Positions 26,443 through 34,179 of a stretch of 64,000 nucleotides of DNA are shown one piece after another. The translations under genes were made by a program, and so were the position numbers. This stretch comes from Acidovorax soli. Lineage in GTDB: Bacteria; Pseudomonadota; Gammaproteobacteria; Burkholderiales; Burkholderiaceae_C. The stretch spans positions 62,001 through 126,000 of the forward strand of contig NZ_JACHLK010000015.1 of assembly GCF_014207955.1 (NCBI RefSeq), read 5' to 3'. Under the pieces are notes generated by a model. The model ran no database searches, was not told the origin of the DNA, and was given only the letters and a program-made list of their open reading frames with translations. Position 1 is the first letter of the stretch; the number at the start of each line of letters is the position of its first letter.

Positions 26443-26742
26443 TCAGATCATGGTGCGGGGGCGCTTGGCGCCACCGGTGGGGGCGCCGTTGAACGACTGG
26501 CGCGCCTGCTCTTCGCGGACTTCCTGCTCCACCGCAGCCATGTCGGCGTCGAAGGCCTTGCGGGCTTCGGCTTCCGTGTCAAAGGTGGCCTGGCCCTGGG
26601 ATTGCAGCACCGAACGCACCTTCTCGGGGTTGAGGCCCTGGCTGCGGTAGAACTCGTCGCCGGCGGCGAGCTGGCTTTGCACTTCGTCGATCAGCGCCTG
26701 GGCGCGGGCCACGATGTTGTTTTGATCGTCTTGTCCTGGCAT
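26443..26742 (-). CDS. Unrecognised small protein, first gene of the main T3SS operon
   Basis: Product of 99 aa, not recognised. It starts at ATG 26742, 64 bp after the -10 of the minus-strand ECF promoter (AGGAG 8 nt upstream), so it is the promoter-proximal gene. Acidic and helical: QNNIVARAQALIDEVQSQLA, VRSVLQSQGQATFDTEAEAR, AAVEQEVREEQARQSF. Its size and its place before the tip-protein genes suit a chaperone or small secreted protein. The longer open frame upstream runs through the promoter and is rejected. Confidence 0.75.
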   Translation of the reverse strand: MPGQDDQNNIVARAQALIDEVQSQLAAGDEFYRSQGLNPEKVRSVLQSQGQATFDTEAEARKAFDADMAAVEQEVREEQARQSFNGAPTGGAKRPRTMI

Positions 26743-26805
26743 GTGAGCACTCCTGATGGGTTTGGGGCGGGAAAGCTGGCGGTTGTCGGCCGCGACACCG
26801 GGTAA

Positions 26806-26830
26806 GTAACAGGCCTGTCGGGCCGGTTCC
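26806..26830 (-). promoter_or_regulatory. ECF-type promoter 2 (minus strand): GGAACC-N14-GTTAC
   Basis: On the minus strand GGAACC (26830-26825), 14 bp, GTTAC (26810-26806). It drives the 22-gene operon from 26742 down to 10236. Only 34 bp separate it from the divergent promoter 3, so two identical elements face away from each other. Confidence 0.8.
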
Positions 26831-26864
26831 ACGGGCATCGCAAATTTTTTGGTGCCCAGCCCAG

Positions 26865-26889
26865 GGAACCAAGTCGTCCGCGGCGTTAC
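26865..26889 (+). promoter_or_regulatory. ECF-type promoter 3: GGAACC-N14-GTTAC
   Basis: GGAACC at 26865-26870, 14 bp, GTTAC at 26885-26889. The sctW ATG lies 35 bp downstream. Same sequence halves and same spacing as promoters 1 and 2. Confidence 0.8.
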
Positions 26890-26923
26890 CCAGAGATACT
26901 TGCGTGCCGCACCGGATCCAGCC

Positions 26924-28030
26924 ATGTCCCGAATAGATGCTTTCAACCCCGCCACGCCCTCCTTCGACACCGCCCTGCACCAGGGTGGAGCGCAGGGCGG
27001 GCAAAGCGCCGTTGGCCATTTTGGCGGCCAGCAGGTGCAGGTGGACGATGCCAATTCGGTACTGACCGACGCGGCCGAGGAAATCAGCCTGCACCACTCG
27101 GAAAAAGCCGAGTCCAAGCACTCGTCCGAGCGCCGGAAGGAAGCCACGCGCGCCATGGAGATGATGAGCCCCGAGGCCATCATGGCCTACATGGACGCCT
27201 CGCAGTCCCAGGGGGAGCCGGAGGAACTGGTGCAGCTTGCCAAGCGCATGCTGTCCGGCCAGGGCGACCCGGCCGCCCAGGCCAGGAAGGCCTTCGGCGA
27301 GCCGACGCAGCAGTTCATGGCGCTGCAATATGCGCTGCAGCAGGGCGAGCGCGAAGGCGCGGCCCCCGAAATCCTGGACAGCCTGCGCGAGGCGCTGGAC
27401 GACCTGGAGATGGAGCACGGCCCGCGCATCCGGGCCGACATCAACACCATCGGCACGGCGGCCGAGGGCGCGCAAGGGCGCGCGGAGGTCAGCCAGTTCC
27501 AGGCCACCTACCGTGATGTGGTGCTGGGCAACAACAGCCTGTCCGGCACGCTGCGGCTGGCGCTCGAGCGCTTTGGCGACGGCGATTTCGCTGGCGGCCT
27601 GGCGCGCCTGATCAAGGCGCTGGGCAACGACCTGGCGGCGGCCCGGCCCTCGGGCGACCCCTCGCGCCTGCAAAGCCTGGTGCAGGACCTGTACCACCTG
27701 AGCGTGGCCGCCACCGTGCTGGACGACAGCCGGGCGCTGCTGGAGGGCCTGGCCGCCAAGCACGGCATTGCCCTGGGTTCAGCGCCCGGGCTGATGCAGG
27801 ACCTGGTGGGCGTGAGCGCTGAAAAATGGGTCGCGGGTTCGCGCTTCACGGCCCTGGCAGAGAAATTCGGCGCCGGCGGGGTCGCGCCCCAGATCCAGTT
27901 CCTGACCGGCGTGAAGCTGCTGCTGCGCGACATGCCGCCCAAGGTATTCATCGACGCGGACCAGCGTCAGACCGTATTCCAGGCGGTGCAGGATGCACTG
28001 GACGCCGCCATCGACCGGGAGGACTATTGA
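26924..28030 (+). CDS. sctW: T3SS gatekeeper SctW (YopN-TyeA/BopN type)
   Basis: Gatekeeper that holds back effectors until contact and favours translocators, 368 aa. The length fits a fused YopN+TyeA form (as in MxiC/InvE) rather than split genes. Features: LTDAAEEISLHHSEKAESKH, helical YopN core (EPTQQFMALQYALQQGEREG; EILDSLREALDDLEMEHGPR), and a TyeA-like C-terminus (PQIQFLTGVKLLLRDMPPKV then FQAVQDALDAAIDREDY). First gene after ECF promoter 3; the SycN-like chaperone gene follows at once. Confidence 0.9.
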   Translation: MSRIDAFNPATPSFDTALHQGGAQGGQSAVGHFGGQQVQVDDANSVLTDAAEEISLHHSEKAESKHSSERRKEATRAMEMMSPEAIMAYMDASQSQGEPEELVQLAKRMLSGQGDPAAQARKAFGEPTQQFMALQYALQQGEREGAAPEILDSLREALDDLEMEHGPRIRADINTIGTAAEGAQGRAEVSQFQATYRDVVLGNNSLSGTLRLALERFGDGDFAGGLARLIKALGNDLAAARPSGDPSRLQSLVQDLYHLSVAATVLDDSRALLEGLAAKHGIALGSAPGLMQDLVGVSAEKWVAGSRFTALAEKFGAGGVAPQIQFLTGVKLLLRDMPPKVFIDADQRQTVFQAVQDALDAAIDREDY

Positions 28031-28031
28031 T

Positions 28032-28412
28032 ATGGCCGATCTGCGGCAGGCATTGGCCGAAATGGGCCACGACATCGGCATTCCCGAACTCGCACCGGGC
28101 CCCCAGGGCGAGCTGCAGTTGCGTTTTCCCGACACGGGCGCCCTGCTGGGGGTGGCGCAGCACGAGGACACCGTCGTCGTGCACTATGCCGAGCCGGTGC
28201 GCTACGACATCGCCGCCCTGGTGCTGCGGGCCATGCGCCAGGCGGCCAAGGTGCCCGAAGCGGCGCAGGCCGTGCAGGTCGGCCTGCGCAGCACCCCGGC
28301 GGGCGACTGGCTGGTGCTGGCCACGCGCTTCCCCGTGCAGGAGGCGGGTGCGCGGCGCATCCGCCAGGCGGTGGACTTCCTGCGCCAGTGGCTGGCCACG
28401 GTCGAGCCGTGA
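28032..28412 (+). CDS. SycN-like chaperone of SctW
   Basis: Small chaperone, 126 aa, starting 2 bp after the sctW stop. It has the class I chaperone pattern: an N-terminal helix and loop ALAEMGHDIGIPELAPGPQG, strands GELQLRFP and DTVVVHYAEPV, and a C-terminal helix RIRQAVDFLRQWLATVE. In Yersinia the order is yopN-tyeA-sycN-yscX-yscY-lcrD; here it is sctW-this gene-sctX-sctY-sctV, so SycN is the positional counterpart. SycN acts with YscB; no second subunit is obvious next to it. Confidence 0.75.
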   Translation: MADLRQALAEMGHDIGIPELAPGPQGELQLRFPDTGALLGVAQHEDTVVVHYAEPVRYDIAALVLRAMRQAAKVPEAAQAVQVGLRSTPAGDWLVLATRFPVQEAGARRIRQAVDFLRQWLATVEP

Positions 28413-28439
28413 ATTTGCGCCCCGGCGGGCAGGCGGCCT

Positions 28440-28464
28440 GGAACTTCCTGGGCGCCGTTGTTAC
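28440..28464 (+). promoter_or_regulatory. ECF-type promoter 4: GGAACT-N14-GTTAC
   Basis: GGAACT at 28440-28445, 14 bp, GTTAC at 28460-28464, within the 113 bp between the SycN-like gene and sctX. It gives sctX-sctY-sctV (and perhaps sctD-F) their own promoter besides read-through from promoter 3. Confidence 0.78.
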
Positions 28465-28525
28465 CCACCGTACAGGCGCGGCGGTTCGTCCGGCGCGCTG
28501 ACCCCTTTTGTTGCAAGGAAACGCC

Positions 28526-28948
28526 ATGTCCAACGTCTCTCTCGGCCACCTGGCCTTCGACCGGGGCATCGACAGCATCACCTATGCCCGCCAGGAGGGG
28601 CTGCAGGCCCTGCCAGAGCGCGAGGAGGCCCCGCCGCCCGACCTGGGTACCCGGCCCCAGGTGGAAACCCTGCTGTCCCTGCTGACGCTCGACGATGCGC
28701 TGGAGTCGGCGATCCGCCCCCAGCTCGAAAACCGCGACCTGATGGTGCCTGCACGCTTTCGCCAGGCGCTGGAAGATGCGCTGGCGCGCCTGACCGATGC
28801 CGCCGAGCAGGCGCAGCCCGCCGCTGCCGGTGGCGACAATGCGGGTGAGGGCGCGCGCGTGCTCAACCGTGCCGTGCGCCTGCTCAAGGAAGAGTGCGGC
28901 CTGCGCGATCTGCTGCAGATGTACCGCAGCGCCCTGTACCAGGGCTAG
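28526..28948 (+). CDS. sctX: SctX (YscX-like) export protein
   Basis: Early T3SS substrate required for export, 140 aa, ATG 28526 with AAGGAA 6 nt upstream. Its place before sctY and sctV is that of YscX, and the C-terminal pattern agrees: ARFRQALEDALARLTDAAEQ, then VLNRAVRLLKEECGLRDLLQ and MYRSALYQG. The first 50 residues are proline-rich and probably carry the secretion signal. YscX is found only in Ysc-family systems, which supports the family call. Confidence 0.78.
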   Translation: MSNVSLGHLAFDRGIDSITYARQEGLQALPEREEAPPPDLGTRPQVETLLSLLTLDDALESAIRPQLENRDLMVPARFRQALEDALARLTDAAEQAQPAAAGGDNAGEGARVLNRAVRLLKEECGLRDLLQMYRSALYQG

Positions 28949-28953
28949 GGCGG

Positions 28954-29355
28954 ATGGCTGACCTGCAACCCGCCGCCGTGCCCGCGCTGGGCGCCGACAT
29001 CGAGCTGATGGACCTGCTGGCCTACGTCTATCTGCAGAACAACCGGCCCGACAAGGCGGCCGTGCTGCTCGCCGCCCGCGACGTGCTGGCGCCCGACCAC
29101 CCACGCGCCTTGCTGACCCTGGCGCTGGCCCAGGTGCGCGCGGCCAAGCCAGCCCGCGCACTCGATACACTCGACCGGCTGGCCCTGCTGGGTGCCATGG
29201 ACGGCGCCTTCCACCTCGTGCGTGCCCAGGCGCTGCAGGCCCTGGGCCGTGCCGACGAGGCAGCCGGTGCCATGCGCGCCTTCATCGCCCTGCGTGGCGC
29301 CGAGGCCGCTGCGGCCCCAGGCGCCGCCTCCCCTGCGACCCGCCCTTCCGCATAA
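28954..29355 (+). CDS. sctY: SctY (YscY-like) TPR chaperone of SctX
   Basis: TPR chaperone of 133 aa, start ATG 28954, 5 bp after sctX. Repeats: MDLLAYVYLQNNRPDKAAVL, LLTLALAQVRAAKPARALDT, LVRAQALQALGRADEAAGAM. YscY binds both YscX and the export-gate protein SctV, whose gene follows after 12 bp. The C-terminal 20 residues are an Ala/Pro tail. Confidence 0.85.
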   Translation: MADLQPAAVPALGADIELMDLLAYVYLQNNRPDKAAVLLAARDVLAPDHPRALLTLALAQVRAAKPARALDTLDRLALLGAMDGAFHLVRAQALQALGRADEAAGAMRAFIALRGAEAAAAPGAASPATRPSA

Positions 29356-29367
29356 GAACCCCCTTCC

Positions 29368-31476
29368 ATGTCGCAGACCGCCACCGCCAACCGCCTGCAG
29401 CGCATTGTCCAGGTCGCCACCAGCCGCAACGACCTGGTGCTGGCCTTCTTCCTGGTGGCCGTCATCTTCATGATGATCCTGCCGCTGCCCACCTGGCTGG
29501 TGGACACGCTGATCGGCATCAACATGACCGTCTCGGCCATCCTGCTGATGGTGGCCATGTACCTGCCCTCGCCGCTGGCGTTCTCGTCCTTCCCTTCGGT
29601 GCTGCTGGTCACCACGCTGTTCCGGCTGGGCATCTCGATCGCCACCACGCGCCTGATCCTGCTGCAGGGCGATGCCGGGCACATCATCTTCACCTTCGGC
29701 AACTTCGTCGTGGGCGGCAACCTCGTGGTCGGCCTGGTGGTGTTCCTGATCCTGACCATCGTGCAGTTCGTCGTCATCACCAAGGGTGCGGAGCGCGTGG
29801 CCGAAGTGGCGGCGCGCTTTTCGCTCGATGCCATGCCGGGCAAGCAGATGTCGATCGACGGCGACATGCGCGCCGGCACCATTGACATGGAGGAGGCCAA
29901 GCGCCGGCGCACCATCGTCGAGAAGGAAAGCCAGCTCTACGGCGCCATGGACGGCGCCATGAAGTTCGTCAAGGGCGACGCCATTGCCGGCCTGATCATC
30001 GTGGCCGTGAACCTGCTGGGCGGCATCGTCATCGGTGTGATGCAGCGTGGCATGACGGCCGGCGAGGCGGCCAAGACCTATTCGGTGCTGACCATCGGCG
30101 ACGGCCTGATCGCGCAGATTCCGGCGCTGTTCATCGCCATCTGCGCGGGCATGATCGTCACGCGCGTGCAGTCGGGTGACGGCCCGTCCAACGTCGGCAA
30201 GGACATCGGCCAGCAGGTGCTGGCCCAGCCGCGCGCGCTGCTGATCGCCGCCGCCGTGGCCCTGGGCATGGGCCTGATTCCCGGCATGCCGCTGCCGGTG
30301 TTCCTGATCCTGGCGGTCGTCATCGGCACCGTGGGCATCGTCATCATGCGCGGCACGCGCCGCGTGGTCGACGAGAAGACCGGCGAAGTCACCGAGGTGC
30401 CGGCCATGCAGCCCGCGGGCGAGAAGCCCAAGAAGAAGGCCACCGATGGCAGCGAGGAATTCGCGCCCACCGTGCCCCTGCTCATGGACGTGGCCGCGGG
30501 GCTGCAACAGGCCTTCGACGCCGACGTGCTCAACGAAGAGCTGCTCAAGATCCGCCGTGCCCTGTATTTCGACCTGGGCGTGCCTTTCCCCGGCATCCAG
30601 CTGCGCTTCAACGACGCCCTGCCGCCCGAGAGCTACAACATCCTGCTGTCCGAGGTGCCGGTGTCGCAGGGGCGGCTGCGGCCTGGCTGGCTGCTGGTGC
30701 GCGAGAGCACGGCCAACCTGGATGCGCTGCAGATCGTCTACGAGAGCGACCGCAAGTTCCTGCCGCACATTCCCACGCTGTGGGTGTCGGCCGAACTGCG
30801 CGACACGCTGGGCCGCGCGGGCATTCCGTTCATGGACCCGAGCCAGGTGCTGACCTACCACCTGGCCTTCGTGCTCAAGAAGTACTCGGCCGATTTCATC
30901 GGCATCCAGGAGACGCGTTTTCTGCTCAGCGCCATGGAGGGGCGTTTCCCTGACCTGGTCAAGGAGTCGACGCGGGTGCTGCCGATCCAGAAGATCGCCG
31001 AGATCCTGCAGCGCCTGGTGTCCGAGGACATCTCGGTGCGCAACCTGCGCGCCATCCTGGAGTCGCTGATCGAATGGGGCCAGAAGGAAAAGGACTCGGT
31101 GCTGCTGACCGAGTACGTGCGCTCCACCCTCAAGCGCCACATCAGCTACAAGTATTCGAGCGGGCAGAACATCCTGCCGGCCTACCTGCTCGCGCCCAGC
31201 ATCGAGGACACGGTGCGCGGCGCCATCCGCCAGACCTCGGCGGGCAGCTATCTGGCCCTCGATCCAACGGTGAGCAAGCGCCTGGTGGACAACATCAAGA
31301 AGACCGTGGGCGACCTGGGGGCAAGCGCGCAGCGGCCGGTGCTGCTCACGTCCATGGACATCCGCCGCTACCTGCGCAAGATGATCGAGCAGGACCTGTA
31401 CGAATTGCCTGTGCTGAGCTACCAGGAGCTCACGCAGGAGATCAACATCCAGCCGCTGGCGCGTATCGACCTGTGA
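29368..31476 (+). CDS. sctV: T3SS export gate protein SctV
   Basis: Large export gate protein, 702 aa, YscV/LcrD/FlhA family. About eight membrane segments lie in the first 330 residues, including [20 protein letters not shown] and the cytoplasmic FHIPEP-type loop ([34 protein letters not shown]). The C-terminal cytoplasmic domain forms the nonameric ring; conserved [20 protein letters not shown] and [20 protein letters not shown]. Length matches the family. Confidence 0.97.
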   Translation: MSQTATANRLQRIVQVATSRNDLVLAFFLVAVIFMMILPLPTWLVDTLIGINMTVSAILLMVAMYLPSPLAFSSFPSVLLVTTLFRLGISIATTRLILLQGDAGHIIFTFGNFVVGGNLVVGLVVFLILTIVQFVVITKGAERVAEVAARFSLDAMPGKQMSIDGDMRAGTIDMEEAKRRRTIVEKESQLYGAMDGAMKFVKGDAIAGLIIVAVNLLGGIVIGVMQRGMTAGEAAKTYSVLTIGDGLIAQIPALFIAICAGMIVTRVQSGDGPSNVGKDIGQQVLAQPRALLIAAAVALGMGLIPGMPLPVFLILAVVIGTVGIVIMRGTRRVVDEKTGEVTEVPAMQPAGEKPKKKATDGSEEFAPTVPLLMDVAAGLQQAFDADVLNEELLKIRRALYFDLGVPFPGIQLRFNDALPPESYNILLSEVPVSQGRLRPGWLLVRESTANLDALQIVYESDRKFLPHIPTLWVSAELRDTLGRAGIPFMDPSQVLTYHLAFVLKKYSADFIGIQETRFLLSAMEGRFPDLVKESTRVLPIQKIAEILQRLVSEDISVRNLRAILESLIEWGQKEKDSVLLTEYVRSTLKRHISYKYSSGQNILPAYLLAPSIEDTVRGAIRQTSAGSYLALDPTVSKRLVDNIKKTVGDLGASAQRPVLLTSMDIRRYLRKMIEQDLYELPVLSYQELTQEINIQPLARIDL

Positions 31477-31550
31477 TGCAACAAGCCTTTTTCACAGCCC
31501 GCGCCACCCGGACCACCAAGGGCCCCCGCCGCGGGCACAGCCGTGGCCGT

Positions 31551-31883
31551 TCAGACCTTGGACAGGCCTTCGTCCAGCGTGTCGGTGACCGCGAACAAGG
31601 TCAGGAAGCCGCTCATGTCGAACACCTCGCGCACCATGTCGCGCAGGCCGACCAGCACCAGCTTGCCTTTGCTGGCACGCAGCTTCTTGCCCGCGAGCAA
31701 GACCACGCGCAGGCCGGCGGAACTGATGTAGTCCAGCGCCGAGAGGTCAAACACCACGCGCTGCGTGCCAGCCTCGAGCTGCTCGGTGATCACGCGCTCC
31801 AGTTCGGGCGAGCTGCTGCTGTCGAGGCGACCGCGCGGGCGCAGGATCAAGATGTCGTCGCGGCGCTCCTGTTCGAGGTTCAT
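31551..31883 (-). CDS. STAS-domain anti-sigma factor antagonist (BtrV-like)
   Basis: SpoIIAA-type protein, 110 aa from ATG 31883. STAS core: LILRPRGRLDSSSSPELERV, VVFDLSALDYISSAGLRVVL with the phosphorylatable Ser of the DYISSAGLR motif, and KGKLVLVGLRDMVREVFDMS. In Bordetella, BtrV with BtrW (kinase/anti-sigma) and BtrU (phosphatase) sets the activity of BtrS. Here the gene lies antisense between sctV and sctD, and no kinase or phosphatase gene is present in the window. Transcription of the T3SS plus-strand block would run against it. Confidence 0.9.
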   Translation of the reverse strand: MNLEQERRDDILILRPRGRLDSSSSPELERVITEQLEAGTQRVVFDLSALDYISSAGLRVVLLAGKKLRASKGKLVLVGLRDMVREVFDMSGFLTLFAVTDTLDEGLSKV

Positions 31884-31916
31884 GGGCGCAATCCTTTGGG
31901 TCGTGGATGGAGAAAA

Positions 31917-31932
31917 GAAGTCCTGGGACTTC
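31917..31932. promoter_or_regulatory. Perfect palindrome between the STAS gene and sctD
   Basis: GAAGTCC-TG-GGACTTC lies 34 bp upstream of the STAS start and 65 bp upstream of sctD. It has the form of a dimer operator, but no known consensus is recognised. Confidence 0.35.
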
Positions 31933-31996
31933 GGCTCTTTCCATTGTATGGGCCGCGCTGCGGTTCTCGGCGTGTGCTGCGCGCAGGGGCCTTGCA

Positions 31997-33508
31997 ATGA
32001 GCGCGCAGCCCGACGACCTGGGCCAGGACACCGAGCTGCGCGTGCTCAGCGGCTGCCATGCCGGTGCCCGCGTGCCGCTGGCTGCGACCCTGCGCATTGG
32101 CGCGGGCGACGATTGCGACCTGATCGTGAGCGACATGGCCCTGCCGCCCGGCGCACAGGCCTGGTTGCAGGCAGCCGCAGGCCATTGGAAGGTGCTGGCC
32201 CAGCCGCGGCAGGCCGGCGCGGCCAACGACGCCACCGGCCCTGACGCTGCAGATGAAGCCTGGGTGCCTCCCACCGCCTGGGGTGGTGTGGCACGGCTGG
32301 GCGGTGTGGCCATCACCGTGAGTGCGCCCCATGCCGCCTGGCAGGCGGTGCCTTCGGATGAGGCCGTGGCCACGGCCTCCGTACCGGCTCCCGTGGCCAT
32401 GGCCGATGGGCCGACGCCGCTGCAGGACGCCTCGGTGCAGGGCGCTGCGGCCCCGGCGCCGGCTCCAGGGGAGCCGTCCACACCCGCCCCCGTGGACGCA
32501 GCGGCGCCCGCGGTCCTGGTGCAGACCCCGGCGGTGGCGCGGGCGCGCAGCTGGCACCCTGCCTGGGTGGTGGGCGCGGCCCTGTGCGTGCTGCTGCTGG
32601 GCGTGTTCGCGTCCTTGCTCACCGGGCGCGGCCCTGGGCCCGCGGCACCGTCCGCCGCAACGCCTGCAGCAGGCCCCTCCCCTGGGGATGCGGCGCGCCA
32701 GCAACAGATGGTGCGCGACATTCAGCGCGCCATCGCGGTGGTGGATCCGGCCTTGCGCCTGCAGATCGACGTGCTGCCCGATGGCCGGGCGCGCGTGAGT
32801 GGATGGGTGGCAGGCATCGAGCAGTTCGATCGGCTGGCCGAAGGCCTGGCCAGTATCCGGCCCACGCCGGCGCTGGCCGTGCGCACCGCGTCCGACCTGC
32901 TCGATGACCTGAGGGCGGTGGGAGGCAGCACGGGTGCATCGCTGCGCTTCGAACTGCTGGGCGCCGGCCGGGTCAAGGCCTTGGGTGGGGTGCTCACGAC
33001 AGAGGAGCACGACCGCGTGCTCGCGCAATTGCGCGAGCGCCTGCCACCGGGCATCGAGATGGTCGACGCGCTGCGCGTGGCCGAGCAGCAGGGCCCAGCC
33101 ATACAGGACTGGCTGCGCCTGGCAGGATTCGAGGCGGCCGCTGTCCGCTGGGACGCCACATCGCAGCAGATGGCGTTGGCGCTGGACATTGCGCCTGGGC
33201 GGCGCCCCGCGCTGGAGTCGCTGCTGGCACGCGAGGGCACACCGCTGTCGGGCATTGCGTTTACCTTGCTCGTGCGCGAGACCGCGCAGGCGGCCGCCAA
33301 CACGGCCGGCACGCCGCTGGTGCACGCCAGCGTGGCACCGCTGCCTTTTCGCATCCGTGGTGTGGTCGGCGGTCCCGTCCCCTACGTGGTGCTTGCCGAT
33401 GGCAGCAAGCTGCTGCCCGGTGGACAGCGTGCTGGCTGGCGCCTGGCCGAGATCGAGCCCGACCGCCTCGTTTTCGAGGGGCCGCGCCGCCTGGTGGTGC
33501 TGAGATGA
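31997..33508 (+). CDS. sctD: T3SS inner-membrane ring protein SctD
   Basis: Single-pass ring protein, 503 aa from ATG 31997. The cytoplasmic FHA-like domain covers about residues 12-110 (TELRVLSGCHAGARVPLAAT, LRIGAGDDCDLIVSDMAL). A Pro/Ala linker (about 120-183) is unusually long. The membrane segment is at 189-208 (HPAWVVGAALCVLLLGVFAS). The periplasmic part has ring-building repeats (RLQIDVLPDGRARVSGWVAG; LGAGRVKALGGVLTTEEHDR). No ECF-type promoter lies in front; the 520 bp gap after sctV holds only the antisense STAS gene, so read-through from promoter 4 is possible. Confidence 0.92.
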   Translation: MSAQPDDLGQDTELRVLSGCHAGARVPLAATLRIGAGDDCDLIVSDMALPPGAQAWLQAAAGHWKVLAQPRQAGAANDATGPDAADEAWVPPTAWGGVARLGGVAITVSAPHAAWQAVPSDEAVATASVPAPVAMADGPTPLQDASVQGAAAPAPAPGEPSTPAPVDAAAPAVLVQTPAVARARSWHPAWVVGAALCVLLLGVFASLLTGRGPGPAAPSAATPAAGPSPGDAARQQQMVRDIQRAIAVVDPALRLQIDVLPDGRARVSGWVAGIEQFDRLAEGLASIRPTPALAVRTASDLLDDLRAVGGSTGASLRFELLGAGRVKALGGVLTTEEHDRVLAQLRERLPPGIEMVDALRVAEQQGPAIQDWLRLAGFEAAAVRWDATSQQMALALDIAPGRRPALESLLAREGTPLSGIAFTLLVRETAQAAANTAGTPLVHASVAPLPFRIRGVVGGPVPYVVLADGSKLLPGGQRAGWRLAEIEPDRLVFEGPRRLVVLR

Positions 33509-33783
33509 ACGGCGGTGGCAGCATGAAACTTCTGGTGCCCGGGGTCGACCGGTCCCTGCAGGCGTCGCCCGGGCCGTTGAGCGATCTGGAGCACGCATTG
33601 CAGGGCGAACATGCCGCGCAGGCGCGCGAACAGTCACTCGCCGCCCTGGATGCCATGGAGGCCCGGCTGCGCAGCGCTGCCGCCGCCGGCCTGCCGCCCG
33701 CCGACTATGCGGTGCTGAGGGCATTGCAGGACGCTTGTCAGGCGGCCCGTGAAACGCTCACAATGCCAGTGCGCCGTCTGTAG
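33505..33783 (+). CDS. YscE-like needle co-chaperone
   Basis: Small helical protein, 92 aa, overlapping the sctD stop by 4 bp and followed by the needle gene, as in the yscD-yscE-yscF order. The helical pair LSDLEHALQGEHAAQAREQS and DYAVLRALQDACQAARETLT resembles the two-helix YscE, which with YscG keeps needle subunits monomeric. The SctG-like TPR protein at 21522-21938 could be the partner. Sequence signal is weak; position carries the call. An internal ATG at 33523 is also possible. Confidence 0.65.
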   Translation: MNGGGSMKLLVPGVDRSLQASPGPLSDLEHALQGEHAAQAREQSLAALDAMEARLRSAAAAGLPPADYAVLRALQDACQAARETLTMPVRRL

Positions 33784-33845
33784 AAAGCCTTTTTTCCGCG
33801 TTTCCCCCTTTTTTTTGACCCCACCCCATCCTTCAGGAGTTCGCT

Positions 33846-34076
33846 ATGGCCGGTATCAACTTCAACAACCTCAACAACACCCTCGGCAAGGTCTCCCAGG
33901 CCCGTGAAGCCGAACTGCAGAACACCATCACCAGCATGGACGACTCGGCAACGACCACGGATCTGCTCCGATTGCAGCAGCAGATCCAGCAGTGGACCAT
34001 GTTCACGCAGATCCAGAGCACCGTGGTCAAGGAAGTGGCCGACGCCATGAAAGGCGTGATCCAGAAGGCTGCCTGA
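33846..34076 (+). CDS. sctF: T3SS needle protein SctF
   Basis: Needle subunit, 76 aa, YscF/PrgI family. Two helices around a short turn: REAELQNTITSMDDSATTTD and LLRLQQQIQQWTMFTQIQST, ending VVKEVADAMKGVIQ, the conserved C-terminal polymerisation part. CAGGAGTT lies 5 nt before the ATG. It is the last gene of the plus-strand T3SS block and is followed by a strong terminator. Confidence 0.96.
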   Translation: MAGINFNNLNNTLGKVSQAREAELQNTITSMDDSATTTDLLRLQQQIQQWTMFTQIQSTVVKEVADAMKGVIQKAA

Positions 34077-34105
34077 GCCGGGGCTGCACCGCAGCCGCAG
34101 AAGAA

Positions 34106-34128
34106 AGCCGCGCATTGCGCGGCTTTTT
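34106..34128 (+). terminator. Rho-independent terminator after sctF
   Basis: Perfect 8-bp stem AGCCGCGC / GCGCGGCT with a 3-base loop (ATT) and a T-run running from the stem's end. It closes the plus-strand T3SS block 30 bp after the needle gene. Confidence 0.9.
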
Positions 34129-34179
34129 GTTGCCAGTCGCCGCCGCCCGAAGGCTGCAGCGCTGCCTGCGCTGTGGACC

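Noticed and set aside
26865-26890. An HrpL box (GGAACC-N15/16-CCACNNA) before sctW.
   Set aside because: GGAACC is present, but CCAC is not at the needed distance; the shared GTTAC at N14 in five places fits an ECF sigma of another group.
28945-31140. A 731-codon minus-strand frame opposite sctY and sctV.
   Set aside because: Shadow of sctV; Gln/His/Asp-rich translation without motifs.
31497-31540. A GC-rich inverted repeat after sctV as a terminator.
   Set aside because: The stem is only 7 bp with a long loop and no T-run follows.
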